NCBI GenBank assembly: GCA_028866905.1
Contig: JAGWHI010000001.1
Location: 1 to 64,000 of the forward strand
Direction of reading: 5' to 3'
DNA: 64,000 bases
Source of the DNA: Microcaldota archaeon
GTDB lineage: Archaea; Micrarchaeota; Micrarchaeia; Micrarchaeales; Micrarchaeaceae
Shown: positions 42,301-48,980 of the stretch, in pieces
Position numbering within the stretch: position 1 is the first letter of the stretch
Layout of the letters: each line of letters opens with the position of its first letter
Notes under the pieces: generated by a model
What the model was told of the DNA's origin: nothing
What the model saw: only the letters and a program-made list of their open reading frames with translations
Database searches by the model: none
Program-made: the position numbers and the translations under genes

Positions 42301-42807
42301 GTCGTCGAACTCCTTGATCCCAGCAGCGATGTCTATCAGCTCCCTTCGCTCCTTGGGGTTGAGGTTGAGCATCCTGGTTATCTCCTCCTGCGTTATCGTG
42401 TTTGTCTCGTTAATCTCGCTGTTGTTCGCCTTGAGGATGTCGAGGACCTCCTGCCTGGTCGAGTTCTTCCCGTTCAGCTTGTAGACTATAGTCTGGTTGG
42501 GCCTTATCACCCTGGATATCTCAAGAGGCGTGTCGCCTGCGAACGTAAGGTGGACGTAAGCCTTCTTGCCCTCCTCGTCGCCGGATTTAGGGGTGTAGTC
42601 GCTGAGCAGCTGCGCCGAGGATGAGACTCTCATCCGCTTGAGCGATGTCTCTCCAAGGGCGAAGAGCAGCGCGTCGCATATGTTCGACTTCCCGGATCCG
42701 TTCGGGCCCAGGATGCAGTTGAACCCGTTGTTGAACTTAATGTTGGCGTGCTTGAAGGATTTGAAGTTGTGGACTACTACCTTGTCTAGGTAAAGCAACT
42801 TTAACAC
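39382..42807 (-). CDS. smc: chromosome segregation protein SMC
   Basis: This 1141-residue SMC ATPase has Walker A GPNGSGKSN (34-42) and long coiled coils rich in Lys/Glu/Ala. A central hinge lies around residues 490-640 (GIHGKAYELCSYDDKYAVAV and the LVEPSGIITGG segment). The head is completed by the signature RMSGGEKS and Walker B YIFDEIDASLD. The start is a GTG at 42807. It follows the site-2 protease by 43 bp and precedes signal peptidase by 3 bp. ScpA/ScpB partners are not in the window. Confidence 0.95.
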   Translation of the reverse strand: MLKLLYLDKVVVHNFKSFKHANIKFNNGFNCILGPNGSGKSNICDALLFALGETSLKRMRVSSSAQLLSDYTPKSGDEEGKKAYVHLTFAGDTPLEISRVIRPNQTIVYKLNGKNSTRQEVLDILKANNSEINETNTITQEEITRMLNLNPKERRELIDIAAGIKEFDDKKTAALRELEKVQAKINESEIMFRERSGFLRELEKEKRDAEEYLALSETIKRLSFTILHEREKALAADLERIHGEIQGRTRRRQEIAATISEAGKRIMELNSKKDTLANKLNERSAELSSTNSIIEEINKEIAIKEEQIRSLDESLRKSEQRLEELKSELKRGAEKQKMNASLLESLKAGLSSKSKLLDSSDIDAVADDAGEDSLSDRFASIQREVEKRESALSELESQLARQQFEKGSVEKEQSSLKMQHNNISAELAGIATKSKSKESEESSIAQRIDAEYRELEKINSGIQALAKRQSEIDADNINLREQLAQLGGSSDRRMSVLKGSIKAGIHGKAYELCSYDDKYAVAVNASAGQRMSYIIVDSAEVADRAIRLMREKDLGRTSFIPLDDVKAKDTKADGLDPLLKHIKFEKRYEKAFQYIFSNTFIVSDIAEAKKIGIGQYRFVTLDGELVEPSGIITGGRIKMAVSIPMLESRLQKIAKEKEQIIEGTAKLNAESERVRRAIAADQTLQLNISIEVKHLKSEADRLEREARSVAERTEQSRKKAAELDEAIGKISAKRDEASSSMQSSKGEMSSIQSAMQRMLSKSAKSKRSKEDVEKVKAIREEVSKLKVEIATAEKENEMIGARGKEISSEISALDGELKSSKKSKAELASMLDDARKRKADMQEQVKGHDARSKSLFNEITDMGNQIAKLATEKGGSEAEVNRIEKEMIEQEGQKIQVQTRMNDIKAELISYSGVQPLEVEGGKNMDEELATSRAKLSILGTVNLKAPELYAQKSKDVDEARQKIETLENEKRSIMSMIDEIEGKKLHIFNETLDAVNSNFKSLYNHIFEGAAQLKIENPTDPFNSGLYISIQSHGKKQATSERMSGGEKSLVSILLVFAIQMRHPMALYIFDEIDASLDKENSRKLSKLIKEMSAGSQFIVVSHNDSLIAASDTAIGVSKADGESQVVGVKMVAKEAAQKV

Positions 42808-42850
42808 CGATCGCCGATATGCTATCGTAGGGAACGCATTTAAGCCTTAT

Positions 42851-43951
42851 CTATCGGCGCTCCGAGGGAGCCCCGACGGAGGACTTTCCCCTACCGGTGC
42901 TGTGCGACGCGTATAGCGCTATGACGGAGAGCATGTGGTCGGCCGTTATAACACCCACCACCCGGCCGCGCCTGGTCACGGCGACGAGCCCTATGTTGCT
43001 GTTCTCCATGGTGTCGACGGCCTTAGAGAGCTTCTGGCCGTACTCCACAGTGGGTACCTCGTACCCTGTGACGCTTGTCGCGCCCTGCCTGCCGGACTGC
43101 ATCTGCCGCCTCGGCACGTTGGCCACCATTAGCTTGCCCCCGCTCCGGTAGAGCACGAGGTGGGTCCTGTGCTTGACTACCGCCATGTATAGCTGGGTTA
43201 TCGTGGGCGCGCCCTCCATCATGGCGAAGTTCCTGCTCATCGTGCTCTGCATGCTTATCCGCGAGCCGTATTCCTTGAGGTAGGCGTTCTGCAGCTCTGC
43301 CTGCGCGCCGCCGTAAAGGAAGAGCGCTATTATGAAGTCCCAGAGTATTACGAACCCCTTGTACGACGGGTCCGCGTTGGCGTATATCTCGTACACTATC
43401 GTCCCGAGCACGAAAAGCACGATTATGATGACGCTGGCCCTGACTGTTATCTCTGTTGCGCGAAGGTATGTCCTTCCCTTCTCCAAATACGCCCTGAGCG
43501 CCCTGCCGCCGTCGAGCGGGAAGGCCGGCAGGAGGTTGAATATTCCCAGCAGCAGGTTTATCTCGAATAGGAATACCACTACGTCCTGCAGCGCGGATGG
43601 AGTGAACGGGACAAGCAGGCCGAATAACATGCCTAGTATTATGCTAGTGAAAGGTCCGGCGAGCGCTATCCTTATCTCTACGCCGGGGGCGACCTTGTCC
43701 AGGTCTATCATGGACATTCCGCCGAGAGGTATGAGCACTATTCGCTTCACCTGTATCCCGTGCATCTGCGAAGTTATCGAGTGGGCGAGCTCGTGAAGAA
43801 GCACGCATACGAACAGCAGCACTATCAACACGAACGGGAGAAGGCCGGAAGACGGGACTAGCGCCAGGGCAAAGAGGAAGAGCAGGAGCAGCGTCCAGTG
43901 TATCTGTATGCTGATGCCGTTTATCTTCATTATCTGGGGCGAGCCGTCCAT
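42851..43951 (-). CDS. site-2 protease family (M50) membrane metalloprotease
   Basis: This 366-residue polytopic protein has the zinc site HELAH (His53, Glu54, His57) and the third ligand Asp147 in LPAFPLDGGR. These define the rhomboid-independent S2P/M50 intramembrane metalloproteases. About six helices are followed by a cytosolic region (about 220-355) that ends like a CBS repeat (NIGLVAVTRRGRVVGVITADHML). CBS domains in this family usually sense nucleotides. It starts the run of smc and signal peptidase genes. The substrate is unknown. Confidence 0.9.
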   Translation of the reverse strand: MDGSPQIMKINGISIQIHWTLLLLFLFALALVPSSGLLPFVLIVLLFVCVLLHELAHSITSQMHGIQVKRIVLIPLGGMSMIDLDKVAPGVEIRIALAGPFTSIILGMLFGLLVPFTPSALQDVVVFLFEINLLLGIFNLLPAFPLDGGRALRAYLEKGRTYLRATEITVRASVIIIVLFVLGTIVYEIYANADPSYKGFVILWDFIIALFLYGGAQAELQNAYLKEYGSRISMQSTMSRNFAMMEGAPTITQLYMAVVKHRTHLVLYRSGGKLMVANVPRRQMQSGRQGATSVTGYEVPTVEYGQKLSKAVDTMENSNIGLVAVTRRGRVVGVITADHMLSVIALYASHSTGRGKSSVGAPSERR

Positions 43952-43996
43952 ATCCTAGACCATATAGCATTACACATTACGAGAATAAAAGCATAA

Positions 43997-44007
43997 GTTT
44001 ATATATC
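43997..44007 (+). promoter_or_regulatory. TATA box for gene at 44046
   Basis: gtttatatatc predicts a transcription start near 44028, shortly before the candidate starts GTG 44037 and ATG 44046. Confidence 0.5.
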
Positions 44008-44045
44008 TCGCAAACGGGATAGTATTCTAATCCTGAGTGGTATTA

Positions 44046-44453
44046 ATGCCGTCGAACACGACCATCAAGTACGATTTCAGCAAGGTCACTGGGAAGATTG
44101 ACGTAGGGCTGGTTGCCAAGGCGATAAATGAGATAGCAGCGGGACCCGGAACTGCAAAGATAGCTAGATCGTCTCTTGAGCTTTATATGGACCAGAGCAA
44201 GGAACCGAAGACTGAGATGTACGCGCTTAGCTTTTCTGACAGGGCATCGATTGAATGGATTCTGCGCCAGCGCAAATCTAGCAAGGCTAATACATCGGAC
44301 GAGGCACCTACAAATACAACCTTGGGAAATACAGGAAATAAACTCGCATTGGTAAAGGACATCCACCTTATACCTGCTGAGTTGCCAGATGAACATCCTG
44401 CTAAGATGAGGAGCAACTGGATAAGACATCTGCAGAAGAGACTGCACTTATAA
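44046..44453 (+). CDS. hypothetical small protein
   Basis: I do not recognise this 135-residue protein (GTG 44037 would add three residues). It is probably soluble, with a basic carboxy end (RSNWIRHLQKRLHL) and an Asn/Thr-rich middle (TSDEAPTNTTLGNTGN). Base composition is more AT-rich than neighbours. It is followed after 17 bp by another unknown gene on the same strand. Confidence 0.6.
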   Translation: MPSNTTIKYDFSKVTGKIDVGLVAKAINEIAAGPGTAKIARSSLELYMDQSKEPKTEMYALSFSDRASIEWILRQRKSSKANTSDEAPTNTTLGNTGNKLALVKDIHLIPAELPDEHPAKMRSNWIRHLQKRLHL

Positions 44454-44470
44454 TCGAGCATCTGATTTTC

Positions 44471-44776
44471 ATGGTAAAAGGCAAACGCTTAACCCCGAAG
44501 CAGAGGGAGACCGAGGAGTTCGACAGAAAGTACAGCAAGGGATTCGTGGGGGACGGAAGGAGGATTTCCCCGGATGAGTACCTGGCGAACCAGTTGAGGC
44601 AGGGTCAGCCGCAAAGGCAGACTACCGGTGGTAGTGACATCGCAACCCAGTCGCAAAACACGATTAGCAGGATATACGGATCGGCTATAGACGCTTACAT
44701 AAAGTTCCTTGAGGGGCTGGGCCATCACGAGTCTGCCAGAACCATCAAGATAAAATTCGGCAAGCAGTCGGATTGA
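44471..44776 (+). CDS. hypothetical small basic protein
   Basis: This is an unrecognised 101-residue protein. It starts with a lysine-rich segment (MVKGKRLTPKQRE) and has a Gln-rich centre. It ends in a likely amphipathic helix (IYGSAIDAYIKFLEGLGHHESARTI, read in two parts) and a basic tail. A nucleic-acid or ribosome-associated role is possible but unsupported. Its TGA abuts the convergent rpoK stop codon. Confidence 0.6.
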   Translation: MVKGKRLTPKQRETEEFDRKYSKGFVGDGRRISPDEYLANQLRQGQPQRQTTGGSDIATQSQNTISRIYGSAIDAYIKFLEGLGHHESARTIKIKFGKQSD

Positions 44777-44953
44777 CTACTTCTTCTCCCTGAGTATGGT
44801 TATGGGGATGACCTGCTTCTCGAACTCGAGCTCCGCCAGGTCTATCGGGTTTATCATTCCCTCCGGAACCTTGACTAGCGGCGGAGCGCCGTAAGCAAGC
44901 TGCAGCGCCCTGGCGCCTATGATCCTAGCCTTCTCGTATTTCGTATAGTCCAT
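44777..44953 (-). CDS. rpoK: RNA polymerase subunit K (Rpo6, omega/RPB6 homologue)
   Basis: This short gene encodes a 58-residue protein, MDYTKYEKARIIGARALQLA followed by YGAPPLVKVPEGMINPIDLA and ending ITILREKK. The TKYEKARIIGARALQ motif and the acidic-helix/VIPITI end are diagnostic of archaeal RpoK, which clamps the polymerase largest subunit. The protein is close to the usual minimal RpoK size. It lies 8 bp downstream of the geranylgeranyl reductase gene. Confidence 0.93.
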   Translation of the reverse strand: MDYTKYEKARIIGARALQLAYGAPPLVKVPEGMINPIDLAELEFEKQVIPITILREKK

Positions 44954-44961
44954 CTAACCAC

Positions 44962-46410
44962 TTAAATCGGCTTGGGCTTGAACTTCGCCTTCGCCTCTTC
45001 CATCTCCTTCGTAACCTCCTGCCTCCATGCACCGAACTGCTCCGGAGACTTCGGGTACCTTTCATAAATAGCGTTAAGCCTCTTCATCGCCTTGACGACG
45101 TAGAGCAGGTTCATGAAAGCGTCCATGTTCTGTGCGCCCTTCAGCACCATCCTGAACTTTGATGCAAGGCTCAGCTCAGGCACGCGCCCGTAGCTTATGT
45201 CTATCGCCTCCTGCTGCGTCAGGAACGTGCGCATCCCGTAGTTTATCTGCTCGTTGTTGAGCGACTGCAGGTATATCCTGAAGACCTCGAGGCCTGCGGT
45301 CTTCCTCCCGTACGCCTCGTTGAAGTCGAGGTTGTACTGCCACAGCCCCTTTATCGAAGTGTCGTTGTTGTGCACGGCCTTTACGGCGTTCTCGCCCGCG
45401 AGGATTCCCGCGACCAGCGCTGGGCCTATGCCGCCGGCGCTTATCGGGTTGGGCATCGCCATGCTGTCGCCGGCTCCCATATACCCGTCGAAAACGAGGC
45501 TCTCGAGCTGCCTCCTGACCGCGACAGACCAATAGCCCTTGCCGTTGTTGTTGTCGTTCCTCAGCCTCGGGTTCTTTACCACGGGGTTCCACTTGACATA
45601 ATCATCTATCAGCGAGTGAAGGTTGTCGTTCTTGTTCATGGCCTTGTTCCTTATCTGCAGGCTTGTCTTCTGCACCCCGAGACCCACGTTCATGCACGTC
45701 CCGCTCTTTGGGAATACCCAGCCGTAACCGCCTGGAGCTAGCTCCTGGTTAAGGTGTATGAGCGCGTTCTTCGGGTCGTAGTACGTCAGGTCCTCGTGGT
45801 CGAGATCGAAATCGTATATGTACCTGCCGGTCGACTCGACATCGTCTATGTCTACGACCTTGTCGACGTACGGGTTGTCTGGGAGCTTCCTCCTCAGGTT
45901 TGTCGCTACGCCTAGCGCGTCTATTACTACCTTGGCCCTCATCTCGGTGTGCTTCTCGTGGGCGTCCTTCCCGAATATGCCCACGACCTTGTTGTTCTCT
46001 ATTATCGGCCCCTCTACCTCGAACTTGGATATGTGGTGCGCGCCGTACTTCTTCGCGTACTGCAGAAGCTTGTGTTCGAACAGCGGCCTGTTGAGCACGT
46101 ACCCCTCTCCGTCGAACAGCAGCTTGTGCTGCAGGTCCGGGGATATCGCGTACACCCCGTCGACCTTTAGGTCGAGCTCGGGGAAGTCGAAGTCTATGCT
46201 TATCTTGGACTTTATGAACTTGAGGTGGTCGTTAGCGACCGCATCGCCGCAGACCCAGCCCCAGTTGGTCTTCTTTCCAACGTCGAGCTCCTCGTTCCTG
46301 TCGAGGAGGGCGACATTCAGGCCGCCCTTGGCGGCAAGCGCCGCGGCAAGGTTGCCTGACATTCCTGCGCCTGCGACTATAACATCATAGGAATTTTCCA
46401 TCGAAAACAC
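44962..46410 (-). CDS. geranylgeranyl reductase family flavoprotein
   Basis: This FAD-dependent reductase probably saturates the geranylgeranyl chains of archaeal membrane lipids. The dinucleotide-binding fold VIVAGAGMSGNLAA is followed by the flavin motifs GDAVANDH, GYGWVFP and GYMGAGDSMAMPNPISAGGIG. Length (482 residues) is slightly above the usual 390-460. I kept GTG 46410 because aaggaagg sits five bases upstream; ATG 46401 is the alternative. TATA-like sequence (ttaaatagttatattttaaag) lies around 46455-46475 on the minus strand. Confidence 0.88.
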   Translation of the reverse strand: MFSMENSYDVIVAGAGMSGNLAAALAAKGGLNVALLDRNEELDVGKKTNWGWVCGDAVANDHLKFIKSKISIDFDFPELDLKVDGVYAISPDLQHKLLFDGEGYVLNRPLFEHKLLQYAKKYGAHHISKFEVEGPIIENNKVVGIFGKDAHEKHTEMRAKVVIDALGVATNLRRKLPDNPYVDKVVDIDDVESTGRYIYDFDLDHEDLTYYDPKNALIHLNQELAPGGYGWVFPKSGTCMNVGLGVQKTSLQIRNKAMNKNDNLHSLIDDYVKWNPVVKNPRLRNDNNNGKGYWSVAVRRQLESLVFDGYMGAGDSMAMPNPISAGGIGPALVAGILAGENAVKAVHNNDTSIKGLWQYNLDFNEAYGRKTAGLEVFRIYLQSLNNEQINYGMRTFLTQQEAIDISYGRVPELSLASKFRMVLKGAQNMDAFMNLLYVVKAMKRLNAIYERYPKSPEQFGAWRQEVTKEMEEAKAKFKPKPI

Positions 46411-46521
46411 TTGACCTTCCTTAGAATAGACTTGATAAATTGGAAGTGAATACTACTTTAAAATATAACTATTTAATCCTTTACCAAAAGGCCGGTTTTG
46501 CCCCTTGGGGCGCGGTGGCGC

Positions 46522-47550
46522 TCACCCCCTGTCGAGTATGGTTATTGTGCCCTTGACTGCGTCAACTCTGACCAGGTAACCGTCCTTCAGCACTTTGGTC
46601 GCTATGCGCGTTCCTACTACGCACGGTTTGTTGAGTTCGCGGGAGTTGATGGCAGCGTGGCAGGTTATTCCGCCCTCGTCTGTGACTATCGCGGACGCCA
46701 TAGCCATCGCCGATACGTAGTCGGGGGTGGTCATTGGCGCCACGAGCACCTCCCCCTGTTCCACGCTCCTCAGCTGTTCCCTCTTCATTATTATCCTGAC
46801 CCTGCCGGACGCCGTGCCCGCGACCGCCGCCTTGCCGGAAATCACGTCTGCGGGCCTGGCCTCCCCCTCTTCTGATGCAAGGTTGTTCTTCGCAAGGAAA
46901 TCGGGAAGCTCAATCCCGGTGAATATTGAGTAGTTGAAGTATATGTAGTGCCTCTTTCTGGCCTCAAGCTCGCTTGTTTGCGGGATGGCGCCGGCCGTTA
47001 TTTCTTCCATGGACAAGTAGTCGGCGTACTCCCCGAGCTGCGGGTATAGCTTCCTTATGGTCTTCCCGACTATGAAGTCGACGTGCCTAGAGAAGTTCTC
47101 TGATTTCTTGCGCATCTCTAGCGCGATTTTCCTGTCGGCTTCGCTTATGGCTGGGTCCTTCATGTCCGGCACTATGAAGGCCATGTCGAGCCCGACCCAT
47201 GCCCTTACCACCGCGTTGTAGTATTCCGACAGCTCTTCCGCGGATCCGAGCGCCTCTCCCCTGGCGAAAACCGCCTCGAGAGGCCCCAGCGCATCGGAAT
47301 ACCGTTTCATCGAGTCTGTGACGTGGCGCCTGTCCTTCCGCACGTTTTCAGCTATCTGCTTCTCCCACTCCTCGCCGTACCCCTCCCTGAAATAAAGCGT
47401 GGCTATGCCGTCGCTGGCGTCGAATATGGTGAACGGCGCGGCCCAGCCCATGGACCTCTTCACCTCCTTTGTCAGCTGGTCCTCCCACATCTGGATTACG
47501 AGCAGCCTGTGCTCCCTTGTGAAGCCCTTCCTGTACCTGGTAATCCCCAT
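46522..47550 (-). CDS. stand-alone PEP-utilising (swivelling phosphohistidine) domain protein
   Basis: The 342-residue protein ends in a ~90-residue PEP-utiliser mobile domain. The segments GKAAVAGTASGRVRIIM, VLVAPMTTPDYV and ITCHAAINSRELNKPCVVG include the catalytic histidine (GGITCHAA). The preceding 240 residues are helical (for example MSMEEITAGAIPQ-like LSMEEI) and resemble the linker found in PEP synthase-like proteins. No ATP-grasp or PEP-binding TIM barrel is present. Alone it cannot be PEP synthase. It may partner with a separate ATP-grasp protein or act as a phosphocarrier. Confidence 0.8.
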   Translation of the reverse strand: MGITRYRKGFTREHRLLVIQMWEDQLTKEVKRSMGWAAPFTIFDASDGIATLYFREGYGEEWEKQIAENVRKDRRHVTDSMKRYSDALGPLEAVFARGEALGSAEELSEYYNAVVRAWVGLDMAFIVPDMKDPAISEADRKIALEMRKKSENFSRHVDFIVGKTIRKLYPQLGEYADYLSMEEITAGAIPQTSELEARKRHYIYFNYSIFTGIELPDFLAKNNLASEEGEARPADVISGKAAVAGTASGRVRIIMKREQLRSVEQGEVLVAPMTTPDYVSAMAMASAIVTDEGGITCHAAINSRELNKPCVVGTRIATKVLKDGYLVRVDAVKGTITILDRG

Positions 47551-47575
47551 GGCAATCACGCGCAGTAGTTTGATG

Positions 47576-47692
47576 TGCGGGGGGAGAGATTCGAACTCTC
47601 GAAGGTGCTAGACCACAGGATCTTAAGTCCCGCGCATTTTTCCGTGGCTTTGCCCTAGCGTGCAATGCCAGACCAGACTTTGCTACCCCCGC
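47576..47692 (-). tRNA. tRNA-Leu (anticodon UAA) with a D-loop intron
   Basis: The acceptor stem is GCGGGGG/CCCCCGC with discriminator A73 (no encoded CCA). The anticodon arm is CGGGA-CTTAAGA-TCCTG, giving UAA. A short variable arm and a T-arm GAGAG-TTCGAAT-CTCTC follow. The sequence becomes a standard cloverleaf only when 33 nt are removed from the D-loop. The mature D-arm is then GCA-A-AGTCTGGTAA-TGC, with A14, G15, G18G19 and A21 in place and C48 for the Levitt pair. The intron is flanked by a bulge-helix-bulge. See the separate intron entry. Confidence 0.88.
47639..47671 (-). other. predicted 33-nt tRNA intron at position 20/21
   Basis: Exon and intron pair as TCTG/CGGA (four-base central helix, one G-U), flanked by three-base bulges GTC and AAA and an inner helix TGGC/GCCA. 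This is the substrate of archaeal splicing endonuclease. Cleavage inside the bulges joins T20 to A21. Confidence 0.75.
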
Positions 47693-47714
47693 ATGTATGC
47701 CTGGCGGCTAAAAA

Positions 47715-48473
47715 TCAAGCGTATACTGGAGGGCCCGAACTCGTCCCGGCGCCCTCGATTGCCCTCTTGTATGACTCGTGCGTCTGGCGGTTCTTCTCTA
47801 TTATCTCCCTCAGCTTGGCTTCTACCTCCTTGGCCTCCTTCTCAAGAGCGGTAGTGTCTATGTTTAGCTTAAGGAGCTTGTTTATGTTCTTTATCGCGAG
47901 CTCGGCGTACTTCGGATCTATTATACCGGGATCGACCGGCACGAGCACGTTGATGTCCGGCACTGTGCCCTCGAAGGCCGCCTTCGTTATTATGAGCGCC
48001 CCTATGCCTGTGGAGACGCCGTCACCTACCGGCTTGAGCCCTGCTGTCTGGGCCTCCTTGACCAGGGCAGGTGTCGATGCTATAGCGAATCCCTGCAGCT
48101 GCTTGCCCGTCGATAGTTGCACGGGCACCCCGCCTATCGAGATTATCTTGCTGAGCTTCTGGTCCTTTATGAACCTGTAGACTATCTCTGCCATCTCGTA
48201 CGTAAGCTCGAGCGGTATCGCAAATTCCGCGAATATCGTGACGAGCTTCGACCTCTCGCTGTAGTAGATGCGCACGGGAGGCATCGGCACGTTGTCGTGG
48301 ACGGATATTATCGGGGGAAACTGGTTGCTCTGTATGTAGCCGACATACTCCATCTCCAGCTTCTCGACCATATAGCTTATCGCCATAGGCCCGACCAGGC
48401 CAACTCCCGGAAATCCCTCAATGAACGTTGCCCCCTTGAGGTTCGCATCCTTGAAAAGCCTTACTTCTATCAT
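47715..48473 (-). CDS. PAC2-family protein (proteasome assembly chaperone homologue)
   Basis: This 252-residue protein of the archaeal PAC2/PbaB-like family has the conserved start GATFIEGFPGVGLVGPMAISYMVEKL. The central VPVQLSTGKQ...GVSTGIGALII segment and an extended carboxy-terminal coiled helix also match. Archaeal members are linked to proteasome assembly, but some are untested. I chose ATG 48473 over ATG 48500 because a minus-strand TATA (gatataaataa, about 48509-48519) is too close to the upstream one. Confidence 0.88.
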   Translation of the reverse strand: MIEVRLFKDANLKGATFIEGFPGVGLVGPMAISYMVEKLEMEYVGYIQSNQFPPIISVHDNVPMPPVRIYYSERSKLVTIFAEFAIPLELTYEMAEIVYRFIKDQKLSKIISIGGVPVQLSTGKQLQGFAIASTPALVKEAQTAGLKPVGDGVSTGIGALIITKAAFEGTVPDINVLVPVDPGIIDPKYAELAIKNINKLLKLNIDTTALEKEAKEVEAKLREIIEKNRQTHESYKRAIEGAGTSSGPPVYA

Positions 48474-48599
48474 CGAATCCTTGCCATCTGTATATCGCAT
48501 CGGAAGTTATTTATATCGCTTCTATTTTGCGGATTACGAGAACAAACGCGCGGATTTTAGTTAGTCTTCTGACGACATATCGACGATAACTATTTAAGC

Positions 48600-48609
48600 G
48601 TTTATATCG
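48600..48609 (+). promoter_or_regulatory. promoter region of the 74-residue gene
   Basis: gtttatatcg, together with an upstream actatttaag (48590-48599), is TATA-like. aggtga at 48619-48624 is a good Shine-Dalgarno sequence for ATG 48630. Confidence 0.45.
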
Positions 48610-48629
48610 ATAGAATATCAGGTGAATTG

Positions 48630-48854
48630 ATGGCTGAAAGGATCGGATCCGAGAGAATAAGCAGGGAGGACGGCTACCTTTACTTCTTAGGTAAGGATGG
48701 TTACGTCTGGCGCACGCCCATGAAGACGAACAACAGGGGAAGGAAGTCCAAGGTCGGCTCAGAGAAGATCGACCGAAGGCAGGGATTCCTCTACTTCATA
48801 GACAAGAGCGGCTATGTTGCCAGGGCAAAGATGAACAGGAGGGGCAAGAGATAA
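48630..48854 (+). CDS. small basic two-repeat protein
   Basis: This 74-residue protein is built from two copies of a ~30-residue motif: GSERISREDGYLYFLGKDGYVWR and, after a basic spacer, GSEKIDRRQGFLYFIDKSGYVAR. Both copies place GxLYFxxKxGYV. The sequence is highly basic (ends MNRRGKR). Small proteins of this type are common in DPANN and other archaeal genomes without known function; chromatin or ribosome association is a guess. Strong promoter, ribosome-binding site and T-rich terminator suggest high expression. Confidence 0.8.
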   Translation: MAERIGSERISREDGYLYFLGKDGYVWRTPMKTNNRGRKSKVGSEKIDRRQGFLYFIDKSGYVARAKMNRRGKR

Positions 48855-48858
48855 CCCC

Positions 48859-48889
48859 TCTTTCTTTTGTTTTCTTTACATTTTACATT
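48859..48889 (+). terminator. T-rich archaeal terminator
   Basis: Repeated T runs (tctttcttttgttttcttt and on) follow the stop codon of the 74-residue gene, as expected for oligo-T termination. Confidence 0.5.
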
Positions 48890-48980
48890 TCACACTTTGA
48901 TTCGGGCTCCGGTTGAGCGACCGACCGGCTCCCGCGAATATCTACTGTAAACGACCAATGGCGTATTTCTCGATGATAAC

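Noticed and set aside
40097-42484. Two long plus-strand frames (371 and 389 codons) opposite smc
   Set aside because: They are antisense reflections of the Lys/Glu/Ala-rich coiled coil of SMC, giving Ser/Leu/Phe-rich sequence without any domain, promoter or ribosome-binding site.
47576-47692. Alternative tRNA-Leu fold with D-stem GCAA/TTGC and an insertion after position 26
   Set aside because: It yields an oversized D-loop and no bulge-helix-bulge. The D-loop intron model restores A14, G15, G18G19 and A21 and gives proper bulges.
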